NCBI GenBank assembly: GCA_934456365.1
Contig: CAKSHC010000001.1
Coordinates: 186,001 to 250,000, forward strand
Length of the DNA: 64,000 bases
Direction of reading: 5' to 3'
Source: an uncultured Eubacteriales bacterium
GTDB lineage: Bacteria > Bacillota > Clostridia > Oscillospirales > UMGS1783
Shown here: piece by piece, positions 7,842 to 17,250 of the stretch
Position numbering within the stretch: position 1 is the stretch's first letter
Layout of the letters: each line of letters starts with the position of its first letter
Program-made: the position numbers and the translations under genes
Notes under the pieces: model-generated
Databases searched by the model: none
The model's input: the letters and a program-made list of their open reading frames with translations, nothing else
Told to the model about the DNA's origin: nothing

Positions 7842-9067
7842 TGGAAGCCATTACCGTCAAGCAGCTGAATACCTATTTGAAGGCGCTGATGGAGGCGGAT
7901 GTGCATCTGCGCTCCGTTTTGGTCAAAGGCGAGCTCTCCAACTTCAAAAATCACAGCTCCGGCCACTGCTATTTCACGATGAAGTCGGACGGCTGCGCGG
8001 TGCGGGCTGTGATGTTCCGCTCGGCGGCGGCCCGGCTGACCTTCGCGCCCAAGGATGGGATGCAGGTTGTGGCCCGGGGGCGGATTTCCGTTTTTGAGCG
8101 GGATGGGAGCTACCAGCTGTATGTGGACGAAATGTCGATGGACGGGCTGGGCGATCTTTACGCAGCCTTTGAACGGCTCAAGCAGAAGCTGGGGGAGGAA
8201 GGGCTTTTCGATCCTTCCCGTAAGCGGCCTCTGCCGAAGATTCCGCTTCGGGTGGGGGTAATCACCTCGCCAACCGGAGCCGCTGTGAGAGATATTATTC
8301 ATGTTTTGCGGCGGCGCTTTCCGACGGCGCGGGTTTTGCTGTATCCGGCTTTGGTGCAGGGAGAAGGAGCGGCAGTTTCGCTTTGCGAAGCGCTTCAATA
8401 TTTTTCCCAAACCAAAGGGGCGGATGTGCTGATCATTGGGCGCGGCGGCGGATCGATCGAGGATTTGTGGGCCTTCAATGAGGAATCGGTTGCCCGGGCG
8501 ATTGCCGCTTCTCCCATACCGGTGATTTCCGCGGTGGGGCATGAAACGGATTTTACGATTGCGGATTTTGTTTCGGATCTTCGGGCGCCCACGCCTTCCG
8601 CAGCGGCCGAGATGGCCGTTCCGGACACGCGGGCGTTGATGACGAAATTTGATAATGTGACGGCCCGTCTTCAGGCTCTTCTGAAAGCCCATACCAAAGC
8701 CGCCCGGCAGCAGCTGACTGCATTGACGGAAAGCACTGCGCTTCGTTTGCCGCAGCGGATGCTGGATGAACGGCGGCTTTTGGTCGATCATGCGCTTTCG
8801 AGGCTGGCGGCCTGTTCGCAGCTTTCGCTCAGCGAGAAGCGCGCGCAGTTCCAATCCCTGACCGCCAAGCTCGATTCGCTGAGTCCACTTTCCGTTTTAG
8901 GGCGCGGCTACAGCCTGCTGGAAACGCCGCAGGGAGTGGTTCGCTCGGTGGATTCCCTGCAGATCGGGCAGGAGATCACAGCGCTTTTACCGGATGGAAA
9001 GGCGCGGATGCAGGTTCATGAAATTCAGAAAATGAGGAAAGAAAATGGAAAAGCAGAAAACCTTTGA
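7841..9067 (+). CDS. xseA: Exodeoxyribonuclease VII large subunit
   Basis: 408 residues from ATG 7841; an immediately preceding TTG is in frame. An N-terminal OB-fold domain is followed by the catalytic domain, with VGVITSPTGAAVRDI and the GRGGGSIEDLWAFN motif characteristic of XseA. With XseB it degrades single-stranded DNA to short oligonucleotides. It overlaps nusB by one base and xseB by 23 bases. Confidence 0.96.
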   Translation: MEAITVKQLNTYLKALMEADVHLRSVLVKGELSNFKNHSSGHCYFTMKSDGCAVRAVMFRSAAARLTFAPKDGMQVVARGRISVFERDGSYQLYVDEMSMDGLGDLYAAFERLKQKLGEEGLFDPSRKRPLPKIPLRVGVITSPTGAAVRDIIHVLRRRFPTARVLLYPALVQGEGAAVSLCEALQYFSQTKGADVLIIGRGGGSIEDLWAFNEESVARAIAASPIPVISAVGHETDFTIADFVSDLRAPTPSAAAEMAVPDTRALMTKFDNVTARLQALLKAHTKAARQQLTALTESTALRLPQRMLDERRLLVDHALSRLAACSQLSLSEKRAQFQSLTAKLDSLSPLSVLGRGYSLLETPQGVVRSVDSLQIGQEITALLPDGKARMQVHEIQKMRKENGKAENL

Positions 9068-9287
9068 AGAATCCTTGAAACGGCTGGAAGAAATCGTTCG
9101 CGCGCTCGAAAACGGGGACACGCCTCTGGACGAATCCATGAAGCTTTTTGAAGAAGGGGTTTCTCTTTCGGCTACCTGCAACGAGCTTTTGGAAAAAGCG
9201 GAGCAGAAGGTCAGCATGCTGACCCGTGGGGAAAACGGCGAGATGCAGGAAGCTCCCATGAAAGAGATGCAGAATGAATACGTGTGA
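9045..9287 (+). CDS. xseB: Exodeoxyribonuclease VII small subunit
   Basis: 80 residues with the family signature FEESLKRLEEIVRALENGD and LDESMKLFEEG. It is a helical-hairpin protein that binds the coiled coil of XseA in multiple copies. It begins inside the 3' end of xseA, implying coupled synthesis, and its end overlaps ispA by 14 bases. Confidence 0.96.
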   Translation: MEKQKTFEESLKRLEEIVRALENGDTPLDESMKLFEEGVSLSATCNELLEKAEQKVSMLTRGENGEMQEAPMKEMQNEYV

Positions 9288-10143
9288 GCAAAACCGGGCG
9301 CTGATTGAGAAGGCGCTGACCTCTTTTCTTCCCGCTGCCGACGGACGGTCGGATCGCCTGGTTTTAGATGCTGCAGCATATAGTTTGCTGGCTGGCGGAA
9401 AGCGGGTGCGGCCGGTTCTGCTGCTTTCCTTTGCCGCCTTGTTTGGTGTGCCGGAGGAAGAGGCGCTCCCGTTTGCCTTATCTTTGGAGTGCATTCACAC
9501 CTATTCGCTGATTCACGATGATTTGCCTTGCATGGATAACGACGACCTGCGGCGCGGCCGGCCCACGAACCACAAGGTATACGGCGAAGCAATGGCGCTT
9601 CTGGCGGGCGACGCGCTGCTCAACTACGCCTATGAGCAGCTTTTATCCCATGCAAAAACGCCGGATCAGGTGGCTGCTGCGGCCAGGATCGCGAAGGAAG
9701 CCGGTGTTTGCGGGATGATCGGCGGGCAGTGCATTGATCTGGAGTATGAAGGGAAACCGCTTTCTCCCGCGCTCCTGAAGGAGCTGCAGGACAAGAAAAC
9801 GGCGGCCCTTTTGCGGGCGGCCTGTGTGGGCGGCGCCCGGCTCGGCACATCCGATCCTATGATGCTGGACGCGGCGGAAAAATACGCGACGGAAGTCGGA
9901 CTGGCGTTTCAGATTGTGGATGATATTCTGGATGTGGAAGGCAACGAAGCGGATCTCGGGAAGACCATCGGAAAAGACGCCAAGGAAGGGAAGAACACCT
10001 TTGTTTCGCTTTTCGGCCTTTCCGAGGCAAAAAGAATGGCAAAAGAACACACCGAAAACGCCCTGGCCGCTTTGAAACAAATTCCAAACGCGGAGGCTCT
10101 TTTGCGGGAATACACGCAGTTTCTGCTGATTCGCGGAAATTGA
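9274..10143 (+). CDS. ispA: Polyprenyl diphosphate synthase, farnesyl diphosphate synthase type
   Basis: 289 residues. The first Asp-rich motif lies in HDDLPCMDNDD and the second in QIVDDILD. These bind Mg and the allylic diphosphate in trans-isoprenyl diphosphate synthases. The enzyme condenses IPP with DMAPP/GPP. Adjacency to dxs supports FPP synthase as the product, but geranylgeranyl diphosphate cannot be excluded from sequence alone. Confidence 0.92.
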   Translation: MNTCEQNRALIEKALTSFLPAADGRSDRLVLDAAAYSLLAGGKRVRPVLLLSFAALFGVPEEEALPFALSLECIHTYSLIHDDLPCMDNDDLRRGRPTNHKVYGEAMALLAGDALLNYAYEQLLSHAKTPDQVAAAARIAKEAGVCGMIGGQCIDLEYEGKPLSPALLKELQDKKTAALLRAACVGGARLGTSDPMMLDAAEKYATEVGLAFQIVDDILDVEGNEADLGKTIGKDAKEGKNTFVSLFGLSEAKRMAKEHTENALAALKQIPNAEALLREYTQFLLIRGN

Positions 10144-10154
10144 GAGGAGATATC

Positions 10155-12017
10155 ATGGGCTATCTTGATCGGATCCAAGGGCCCGAGGATCTACAGGGGC
10201 TCAACGAACGGGAGATGGCGGCTCTTGCCGATGAAATCCGGTCTTTTCTGATCAAAACCGTTTCCGAAACAGGAGGACATCTGGCTTCCAATTTGGGAGC
10301 CGTGGAGCTGACTCTGGCCATTCACCGTGTTTTTCATTCGCCGGATGACCCGATCGTGTTTGATGTGGGGCATCAGGCCTACACGCATAAAATTCTGACC
10401 GGTCGCCGTGACGAAATGAAGACTTTGCGGAAATTTGGCGGGTTGAGCGGATTTCCCAAGCCTCATGAAAGCTGCCACGACGCATTTATCGCCGGTCATG
10501 CAAGCACATCGATTTCCGCAGCGCTCGGCATGGCGGAAGCCATTCAGAGCAAGGGGCGGAAAAATCATGCCATAGCCGTCATCGGCGACGGTTCTCTGAC
10601 GGGCGGAATGGCCTATGAGGCCTTATGCAATGCCGGAAAAACGCAGCTGCCGCTGATCGTGGTTTTGAACGACAACGGCATGGCTATTTCCAAAAATGTG
10701 GGGGCTGTGGCGGCCGGACTGACAAAAATGCGCACCTCGCGCCGCTATTTTCATGCAAAGGATCGCACGCATCGGCTGCTTCGCCGCATTCCCTGGATCG
10801 GGCCTGCTCTGGATCGGGGGATCTCCCGCTTTGTCCACAAAGTGAAAATGCTTTTTTATGGATCCAATCTTTTCGAAGAATTGGGTTTGGTTTACCTCGG
10901 CCCGGTTGACGGGCATGATCTGAACGCTCTGCAGGTGCTGCTGGAGCGGGCAAAACAGCTGAATCGACCTTGTTTGGTTCATGCCGTCACCGTAAAGGGG
11001 AAAGGCTTTGCAGCCGCGGAAAAGGATCCGATCGGATTTCACGGCACCCCGATTTTTGATAAGGTGACCGGGAAACAATCGCTCTCCCGGACGCCGGATT
11101 TTTCCGCCGTGATGGGCGAGGCTCTTTGCGAAAAGGCGGCCTGGGATCCGCTTTTGCGGGTCATCACGGCGGCCATGACCGATGGCTGCGGTCTTCGCGA
11201 TTTTTCCCAGCAATACCCGGATCGGTTCTTTGATGTGGGCATTGCGGAAGAGCATGCGGCAACCTTTTCCGCGGCATTGGCCGCATCCGGGCTGCATCCG
11301 GTTTTCTGCGTGTATTCCACTTTTTTGCAGCGCTGCGCCGATCAGATGATTCATGACATCGGACTGACCGGAGAAAAGGTTGTTTTCTGCGTGGATCGGG
11401 CCGGGGTGGTTGGCGCCGACGGAGAAACGCATCAGGGCATTCACGATGTGCCGCTGCTGCGCAGCGCCGGCTTTACCATTTTGGCGCCCGCTGATTTCGA
11501 TGAGCTTAAACAATCTCTCACTCTTGCTTTGCAGCAGATCCCAGGCGCGGTTGCCATCCGCTATCCGAGAGGCGGAGAAGCGGGGGAGAGCGGATGCGAC
11601 ATGAAAAGCTCTTTTGCTTTTCAGCAAAAGAAAACAGGAGCAGCATCCGTTCTGGTGACTCATGGGACGTATCTTTTCACCGCTCTGAAAGCCTTCGCCG
11701 AAGAGCCGGTGGATATCTGCAAGCTCAACCGGCTTTCCCCCATATCGTCGGATGTAACAGCTGCGCTGCAGGGATATCAGGATGTTTTCTATGCGGCCGA
11801 GGAAGCGCGGGACGGGTGCCTTGGAGAGGAAATTGCCGCTCTGCTTTCTCCGTTTGGGGTGCGGACGCATATATTGGCTCTTCCGAATATCGTGGAACAT
11901 GGCTCGCGGGAAGAGCTTCTTCAAAAATACGGCATGGACACCGCCGGACTGAAAGACTTTTACCGAAAGGAATGCCTTTATGGGAGGGAAAAAACGGCTG
12001 GATCTGCTGGTTTGTGA
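10155..12017 (+). CDS. dxs: 1-deoxy-D-xylulose-5-phosphate synthase
   Basis: 620 residues. Dxs condenses pyruvate and glyceraldehyde 3-phosphate with thiamine diphosphate, the first step of the MEP isoprenoid pathway. Visible are the N-terminal GGHLASNLGAVELTLA, the ThDP-binding GDGSLTGGMAYEALCNAG block, and transketolase-like DVGIAEEHAATF and DRAGVVGADGETHQG. The start at 10155 follows GAGGAG and omits a five-residue upstream in-frame extension. It sits directly after ispA, as in many Firmicutes. Confidence 0.97.
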   Translation: MGYLDRIQGPEDLQGLNEREMAALADEIRSFLIKTVSETGGHLASNLGAVELTLAIHRVFHSPDDPIVFDVGHQAYTHKILTGRRDEMKTLRKFGGLSGFPKPHESCHDAFIAGHASTSISAALGMAEAIQSKGRKNHAIAVIGDGSLTGGMAYEALCNAGKTQLPLIVVLNDNGMAISKNVGAVAAGLTKMRTSRRYFHAKDRTHRLLRRIPWIGPALDRGISRFVHKVKMLFYGSNLFEELGLVYLGPVDGHDLNALQVLLERAKQLNRPCLVHAVTVKGKGFAAAEKDPIGFHGTPIFDKVTGKQSLSRTPDFSAVMGEALCEKAAWDPLLRVITAAMTDGCGLRDFSQQYPDRFFDVGIAEEHAATFSAALAASGLHPVFCVYSTFLQRCADQMIHDIGLTGEKVVFCVDRAGVVGADGETHQGIHDVPLLRSAGFTILAPADFDELKQSLTLALQQIPGAVAIRYPRGGEAGESGCDMKSSFAFQQKKTGAASVLVTHGTYLFTALKAFAEEPVDICKLNRLSPISSDVTAALQGYQDVFYAAEEARDGCLGEEIAALLSPFGVRTHILALPNIVEHGSREELLQKYGMDTAGLKDFYRKECLYGREKTAGSAGL

Positions 12018-12783
12018 AAAAGGATTGGCAGACAGCCGACAGCGCGCGCAGCAATACATCATGGCCGGAGAAATATTCGTTGGCGGGCAGCGGGTGGATA
12101 AACCGGGCACGGCGGTGGATATTTCTCTTCCCCTGGAGCATCGCGGCGACACATGCCCGTTTGTGAGCCGGGGCGGATACAAGCTGGATAAGGCGCTGCG
12201 GGTTTTTCCGATCGATCTGAAAAATGCGGTCTGCATGGATATTGGGGCGTCGACCGGCGGTTTTACCGATTGCATGCTCCAAAACGGAGCAAAGAAGGTT
12301 TACTGCATCGATGTGGGCTATGGGCAGCTGGCCTGGAAGCTGCGCGAGGATCCGCGGGTTGTCAACTTTGATCGCACCAACATTCGCTATCTGGAACCGG
12401 AAAAGATTGCCGATCCGGTGGATTTTATCAGCATTGATGTTTCCTTTATCTCGCTTGAGCTGGTTCTGCCGGTTGCCATGCGTTTTCTGCGCCCCGGCGG
12501 TTCGCTGGTGGCTCTGATCAAACCTCAGTTTGAGGCAGGCAAGGATCTGGTTGGGAAAAACGGGGTGGTGCGCGACGCGAAGGTGCACGGCTTTGTGATT
12601 CAAAAGGTTCTTGATTTTTGCCGGGAGAAGGGCTGGACGGTTTCCGGCCTGGCCTTTTCCCCGATCAAAGGGCCCAAGGGGAATGTGGAGTTTCTTTTAT
12701 ATGTATCCGATCGCCCGGGCGATGTGGATGTTTTTTCCGTTGTGGACGCGGCACATCAGAATTTGGACGGTGATGAACGATGA
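11980..12783 (+). CDS. tlyA: TlyA family rRNA 2'-O-methyltransferase
   Basis: 267 residues: an N-terminal S4 RNA-binding domain (KRLDLLVCEKGLADSRQRAQ), then an FtsJ-like Rossmann methyltransferase with DIGASTGGFTDCML as SAM motif I. TlyA proteins methylate 16S, and in some species 23S, rRNA at cytidine 2'-O. The start lies 38 bases inside dxs. The dxs-tlyA order is conserved across Firmicutes. Confidence 0.94.
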   Translation: MGGKKRLDLLVCEKGLADSRQRAQQYIMAGEIFVGGQRVDKPGTAVDISLPLEHRGDTCPFVSRGGYKLDKALRVFPIDLKNAVCMDIGASTGGFTDCMLQNGAKKVYCIDVGYGQLAWKLREDPRVVNFDRTNIRYLEPEKIADPVDFISIDVSFISLELVLPVAMRFLRPGGSLVALIKPQFEAGKDLVGKNGVVRDAKVHGFVIQKVLDFCREKGWTVSGLAFSPIKGPKGNVEFLLYVSDRPGDVDVFSVVDAAHQNLDGDER

Positions 12784-13643
12784 AACGCTTTGCTTTGCTG
12801 CCAAACCCCATGAAGGATCCGGACTTCTCCCTAAGCGCCGGCATCAGCCAATATCTGATGGATCGCGGGGCGGAGCTTTATACCGACGAGCGCTTTCGGG
12901 GAATTTCTCCTGAAAACGTTCGGCTTTTGCCGCAAAAAGAGCTTTTTGAGGTGGCGGACTGCATGATCTCCATCGGGGGCGACGGCACGCTCCTGCAAAT
13001 CGCCAAACCGGCGGCCTTTGCCCAAAAGCCGATTTTGGGCATCAACTACGGAAAAATCGGCTATATGGCCGAGCTCGAGGTCAATGAGCTGAATGAGCTG
13101 GATCGTCTTTTGACGGATGATTTTCAGATCGAGAAGCGTATGATGCTGCGGGTCGAAGTGGTGCGGGAGGGAAAAGTTGTTTTCTCATCCATTGCGCTCA
13201 ACGACGCTGTTTTGGCCTGCGGCGCCGTTTCCCGTCTGATCCCTTTTGAGGTTCGGGCCGACGGGCAGGAGCTTTCCGCCTATTGGGCGGACGGGGTGAT
13301 TCTTTCCACCCCAACCGGGTCGACCGGCTATTCTCTTTCGGCGGGCGGGCCGGTTTTGCAGCCCACCGGAAACGCCATGATCCTGACAACGATCTGCTCG
13401 CATTCCATTGCGGTGCGCCCGATCGTTTTCGCGGCCGACACGCAAATCGAGGTTGAAGTGGGCTCCCTGATGGGGAAAGACGCCAATTTGACGGTCGACG
13501 GCTACGAAACCATCAAAGCACAGGAAAAAGATCTGCTTCTGATTTCCCGCGCGCCGCAGATCACCCGCCTGGTCAAAATCAAAAACATCAACTTCTATAA
13601 GATCCTCAATCAGAAACTGATTCGCGGAGGCGGAGTTAAATGA
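12780..13643 (+). CDS. nadK: NAD kinase
   Basis: 287 residues with the NAD kinase GGDGT motif (SIGGDGTLLQ), the GINYGKIGYM segment and STPTGSTGYSLSAGGP. It phosphorylates NAD to NADP. It overlaps tlyA by four bases and argR by four. Its place between tlyA and argR is common in Clostridia, unlike Bacillus. Confidence 0.96.
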   Translation: MKRFALLPNPMKDPDFSLSAGISQYLMDRGAELYTDERFRGISPENVRLLPQKELFEVADCMISIGGDGTLLQIAKPAAFAQKPILGINYGKIGYMAELEVNELNELDRLLTDDFQIEKRMMLRVEVVREGKVVFSSIALNDAVLACGAVSRLIPFEVRADGQELSAYWADGVILSTPTGSTGYSLSAGGPVLQPTGNAMILTTICSHSIAVRPIVFAADTQIEVEVGSLMGKDANLTVDGYETIKAQEKDLLLISRAPQITRLVKIKNINFYKILNQKLIRGGGVK

Positions 13644-14092
13644 AAAAAGAGCGACACGCCAAAATCCTGGAATGCATCCGCACGCAGCCGGTGGAAACGC
13701 AGGATCAGCTTCTTTCCCTTCTGCGCGAAAGCGGTTTTGAGGTCACTCAGGCCACCGTTTCGCGGGATATTCGGGAACTGCGGCTCTTTAAGCGGGCGGA
13801 TCATGACGGACGCTTCCGCTATGAGACGGAAGGAGACGCTTCAACCGGGAGCACCGCCCCCGAGAGATACCGTTCCATTCTGCACGACAGTGTGGTGCGG
13901 ATCGAGCCGGCGGGAAATCTTCTTGTGGTCAAATGCCATACGGGCATGGCGCAGCCGGCCTGCGTGGCGATCGACGGGCTTCACCTGATTGGCCTTGTGG
14001 GCTCGCTGGCAGGAGAGGACACCATCTTCCTGGCCTGCCGCAAAGAGGAGGATACGGCTCGCATTTCGGAGCAAATTCAGGCATTTCTTTGA
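13640..14092 (+). CDS. argR: Arginine repressor ArgR/AhrC
   Basis: 150 residues: an N-terminal winged helix with VTQATVSRDIRELRL as recognition region, and a C-terminal hexamerisation/arginine-binding domain with the GEDTIFLACR motif. It regulates arginine metabolism and is a Xer accessory factor in some bacteria. It is translationally coupled to nadK. No ARG box was searched for elsewhere. Confidence 0.95.
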   Translation: MKKERHAKILECIRTQPVETQDQLLSLLRESGFEVTQATVSRDIRELRLFKRADHDGRFRYETEGDASTGSTAPERYRSILHDSVVRIEPAGNLLVVKCHTGMAQPACVAIDGLHLIGLVGSLAGEDTIFLACRKEEDTARISEQIQAFL

Positions 14093-14116
14093 TGCCGGGA
14101 GAGGAGGCGACACCCT

Positions 14117-15787
14117 TTGCTGGAAAAGCTTTATATTGAAAATGTGGCGGTGATTGAACGGGCGGAGATCGATTTTTCTGCCGGATTCAATATTCTTACC
14201 GGCGAAACCGGATCCGGAAAATCGATTATCATCGATTCCCTGAATCTTCTGCTGGGCCAGCGCGCCTCTCGGGATCTGATTCGGACAGGGGAGAGCCGCG
14301 CTTATGTGTCCGGAACCTTTTCCATGGGTGAATCTTATGCTTTGCCCGTTTTACGGGAAAGCGGGATCGAGCCGGACGACTCGGGAAACATTCTGATTGA
14401 GCGCACCATCGGAACTGACGGGAAAGGAACGGCGCGCATTGGCGGAAGGCCGGTTCCTTTGAGCCTGCTGCGGGATTTGGGGCCTTATCTGATCGCCATT
14501 CACGGGCAGCACCTGAATCAGCGCATTCTGAACCCCGATCTGCATATTCAGTATGTGGACGGCTACGGGAATTACGATCCTCTGCTGGCTGAATACCAGG
14601 CGATTTATCGGGAGCTTTCAGCCTGTCGTCGGGAACTTCAGAATTTGCAGCGGCTGGAAACAGACAAGGCGGAACGTCAGGAAATGTATGCTTTCCACGT
14701 TCAGGAGCTGGAGGCGGCCGAGCTGCGCGAGGGAGAAGAAGAGGAACTGCTTGAGCGGCGCCAGGTGGCGGCCCATGCGGAAAAGATCGAGAAAGCCGCC
14801 TTTTCGGCCATTCAGGCCCTTTCCGAAGATGACGGCGCGATTCTGGAAACCATGGAACGGATCGGAACCGAGCTGGAACGAGCAGGGGAGTATTCCTCCA
14901 AATTAAAGGAAGCGGCGGCGGCTTTGGCCTCGGCAAGGCCGGGGTTGGAAGACTGCGTTGAGCTTTTGCGGGACGCTGCAAATCAGATCAGCTACAGTCC
15001 GGGCGAGTTGGATCGAATCGAAAATCGCCTGGCTGAACTAAAGCGGATCAAAACGAAATACGGCGGCACCATTGAAAGCGCCATCGCCACTTTGGAGAAA
15101 GAGAAAAAAGCGCTTTCCGATCTGGAGTTTTCGGAAGAAAACCTTCAAAAGGCCCAGGCGCGCTTTGCGGAAATCGGCAAAAAGCTGACCGGAAAAGCAG
15201 AGGCGCTCACAAAGGCCCGCCACGAGGCCGGAGAGCGGCTTTCGCATGCAGTTATGGAAACTCTGGCTTTTTTGGACATGCAAAAATGCACCTTTGCCGT
15301 TCAGATCACGCCGAGTGAGAAATATTCTCTCCTTGGGCACGATCATGTGGAATTCTTCCTTTCGGCAAACCCCGGAGAAGCGCCTAAGCCGCTTGCCAAA
15401 ATTGCCTCCGGCGGTGAATTGAGCCGCATCATGCTTGCGCTTATCCATGTTTTATCGGAAAAAGACAAAACAGACACGGCCATTTTCGACGAGGTGGACA
15501 CCGGAGTCAGCGGAGCAACGGCGCAAAAAATCGGGGTTCTGCTCAAACGAGTTTCGCGAAAAATGCAGGTGCTGTGCGTGACGCATCTGGCGCAGATCGC
15601 CGCCATGGCCGACCGGCATCTTTTCATCAGCAAATCCAGCGACGGAGCAAAGACCTTTACCCGCGTTGAAGCGCTGGACGAAGCAGCAAGACGCAAAGAG
15701 CTGGCCCGCATTATTGGCGGAACCGTTATTTCCGAAAGCACGCTGAAAACGGCAGACGAGCTGATTTTGGAAGGCAAGAAAATATAA
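14117..15787 (+). CDS. recN: DNA repair protein RecN
   Basis: 556 residues, an SMC-like ATPase acting in double-strand-break repair. The Walker A is GETGSGKSIII near residues 29-39. The helical coiled-coil middle spans about 160-370, and the C-terminal ABC signature (IASGGELSRIMLAL) and Walker B (AIFDEVDTGVSG) are intact. The start is TTG at 14117 with GAGGAGG about ten bases upstream. It is the last gene of the nusB-recN run and is closed by a strong hairpin. Confidence 0.96.
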   Translation: MLEKLYIENVAVIERAEIDFSAGFNILTGETGSGKSIIIDSLNLLLGQRASRDLIRTGESRAYVSGTFSMGESYALPVLRESGIEPDDSGNILIERTIGTDGKGTARIGGRPVPLSLLRDLGPYLIAIHGQHLNQRILNPDLHIQYVDGYGNYDPLLAEYQAIYRELSACRRELQNLQRLETDKAERQEMYAFHVQELEAAELREGEEEELLERRQVAAHAEKIEKAAFSAIQALSEDDGAILETMERIGTELERAGEYSSKLKEAAAALASARPGLEDCVELLRDAANQISYSPGELDRIENRLAELKRIKTKYGGTIESAIATLEKEKKALSDLEFSEENLQKAQARFAEIGKKLTGKAEALTKARHEAGERLSHAVMETLAFLDMQKCTFAVQITPSEKYSLLGHDHVEFFLSANPGEAPKPLAKIASGGELSRIMLALIHVLSEKDKTDTAIFDEVDTGVSGATAQKIGVLLKRVSRKMQVLCVTHLAQIAAMADRHLFISKSSDGAKTFTRVEALDEAARRKELARIIGGTVISESTLKTADELILEGKKI

Positions 15788-15826
15788 AAAGGATCCCTCC
15801 CCGATGGGAGGGATCCTTTTTATATT
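15781..15826. terminator. Perfect 20-bp-arm bidirectional terminator
   Basis: Perfect 20-base inverted arms (15781-15800 and 15807-15826) with a six-base loop. A GGATCCCTCC core is flanked by A and T tracts. The left arm contains the recN stop codon. It serves recN (+) and the zinc-ribbon gene (-). Confidence 0.93.
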
Positions 15827-15830
15827 CAAA

Positions 15831-16193
15831 TCATACCAAAGGGAGAAGCAGGACGATATAGACCACACCGAAAATCAGATTAAAAGCCGAAAGGCACAGC
15901 CCGAGAAAGCCCATTGGCCGGGAGATTGAGCGGCGCAAAGCCAGCAAGGAAAACACGAGGGACAGGGAAGAGATGAGAATTCCCATCACCGTTACGGCGA
16001 TCCCGCCCGAAAAAAGAATGAGAAGGGAAGCCAAAGAGAGAATCAAGCACCAAATTCCCCAGGCAGGGCTTTCTTTTTTGACCGGAGCGGCCTCTTCCGG
16101 CACAGAAACCACGGATAATGCAACGGACGAACCGCAGTTTGTGCAGAATCGAGCGTCGGGGCGCAGCGGGGCGCCGCATCTCGTGCAATACAT
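15831..16193 (-). CDS. Zinc-ribbon membrane protein of unknown function
   Basis: 120 residues. The N terminus carries a CxxC...CxxC zinc ribbon (MYCTRCGAPLRPDARFCTNCG), followed by a short linker and a hydrophobic C-terminal half with about three membrane segments (residues 45-118). Similar proteins are widespread in Firmicutes and have no assigned role. It is transcribed alone from a good promoter, divergent from proC. Confidence 0.85.
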   Translation of the reverse strand: MYCTRCGAPLRPDARFCTNCGSSVALSVVSVPEEAAPVKKESPAWGIWCLILSLASLLILFSGGIAVTVMGILISSLSLVFSLLALRRSISRPMGFLGLCLSAFNLIFGVVYIVLLLPLV

Positions 16194-16213
16194 GAAATCC
16201 CTCCTTCAAAAAC

Positions 16214-16242
16214 AGTATAGCATATCTTGTAGGATCTTTCAA
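16214..16242 (-). promoter_or_regulatory. Sigma-A promoter for the zinc-ribbon gene
   Basis: On the minus strand: TTGAAA (16242-16237), a 17-base spacer and TATACT (16219-16214), with GGAGGG just before the start codon. Confidence 0.85.
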
Positions 16243-16332
16243 GGTCAAATGACACATCGTGCGAACTTTTTGCAGGTTCACATAATACTGTAGACATAAT
16301 ATTGTTTTCCGTAATTTTTTTCGAAGAATCCC

Positions 16333-16361
16333 TTGAAACTTCTCGTTTTCTGTTTTATAGT
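16333..16361 (+). promoter_or_regulatory. Sigma-A promoter for proC
   Basis: TTGAAA (16333-16338), a 17-base spacer and TATAGT (16356-16361) lie about 35 bases upstream of the proC start. Confidence 0.85.
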
Positions 16362-16396
16362 ATAGACACTGTCTTTTGAAAGGAGACATAATTTCC

Positions 16397-17197
16397 ATGC
16401 GGACAATCGGGTTTATCGGCGTCGGGAATATGGCGGGAGCGATTATCGGCGGCATGATTTCTTCTCACAGCGAAGATCGCATTTTGGCTTATAATCCGCA
16501 TACCGAAAAGATTCTTGCGTTTGGCGGCAAGGTGGTAGCTGCGAAGGATAATATTCAGGTCGCGCGGGAATCGGATCTTATTTTTTTGGCCATTAAACCG
16601 CAGATGTTTTCGTCTGTTCTGGATGAGCTACGGCCGATCGCCAAAGAACTGCGCGGAAAAACCCTTGTTACCATGGCGGCCGGCATTTCCATTGCGGCCA
16701 TTCAGAAGGCCTTGGGCGAGCCCGATTTATCCGTGATTCGAATCATGCCCAACACCCCCATGCTGCTCGGGTGCGGCGCGATTGGTTTGGCGGCGTCGCC
16801 GCAGGTTTCAAGCTCGCAAAAGGATGCGGTTATCGCTTTGTTGGCTGTCTGCGGGCGGGTGGTATGCCTTCCCGAAGAACAGATCAACACCGTGACCGCT
16901 GTCAGCGGAAGCAGCCCGGCCTATCTTTTTCTGATGGCGAAGACGGTATGCGATTATGCGCAGCAAGCCGGAATGCCCAAAGAAGACGCGCTGACTCTTT
17001 TTGCGCAGACGCTTGCCGGCAGCGCAAGAATGCTCACGGAAACCTGGAAAACTCCGGATGAGCTGATCGCGCAGGTCACCTCGCCCGGAGGAACCACACT
17101 GGCTGCGCTGGAGGTCTTGCACTCCGAAGGATTCTGCGACAGTTTGACGCATGCAATGGCCGCCTGCCAAAAGCGTGCCGAGGAGCTCGGCCGATAA
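16397..17197 (+). CDS. proC: Pyrroline-5-carboxylate reductase
   Basis: 266 residues. It reduces 1-pyrroline-5-carboxylate to proline with NAD(P)H. The Rossmann motif IGFIGVGNMAGAIIGG is at the N terminus. AVSGSSPAYLFLM and SPGGTTLAALEVL are the C-terminal family signatures that line the active site. ATG 16397 is preferred because homologues begin at this Met. AAGGAG lies about 12 bases upstream, slightly far. It is monocistronic in appearance. Confidence 0.95.
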   Translation: MRTIGFIGVGNMAGAIIGGMISSHSEDRILAYNPHTEKILAFGGKVVAAKDNIQVARESDLIFLAIKPQMFSSVLDELRPIAKELRGKTLVTMAAGISIAAIQKALGEPDLSVIRIMPNTPMLLGCGAIGLAASPQVSSSQKDAVIALLAVCGRVVCLPEEQINTVTAVSGSSPAYLFLMAKTVCDYAQQAGMPKEDALTLFAQTLAGSARMLTETWKTPDELIAQVTSPGGTTLAALEVLHSEGFCDSLTHAMAACQKRAEELGR

Positions 17198-17198
17198 G

Positions 17199-17232
17199 GC
17201 ATACTTGTCCGCTCGTGGGAATAGATTATACT
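17199..17232 (+). promoter_or_regulatory. Promoter region for spoIIM: overlapping sigma-E-like and sigma-A-like elements
   Basis: GCATACT (17199-17205), 14 bases and AATAGATT (17220-17227) resemble a sigma-E promoter with mismatches. Interleaved with it, TTGTCC (17205-17210), 16 bases and TATACT (17227-17232) form a sigma-A-like promoter. Confidence 0.45.
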
Positions 17233-17250
17233 ATCATTCCATGAGCGGGG

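Noticed and set aside
10623..12275. A 550-codon minus-strand open frame opposite dxs and tlyA
   Set aside because: The dxs and tlyA frames have intact catalytic motifs; the antisense frame has none.
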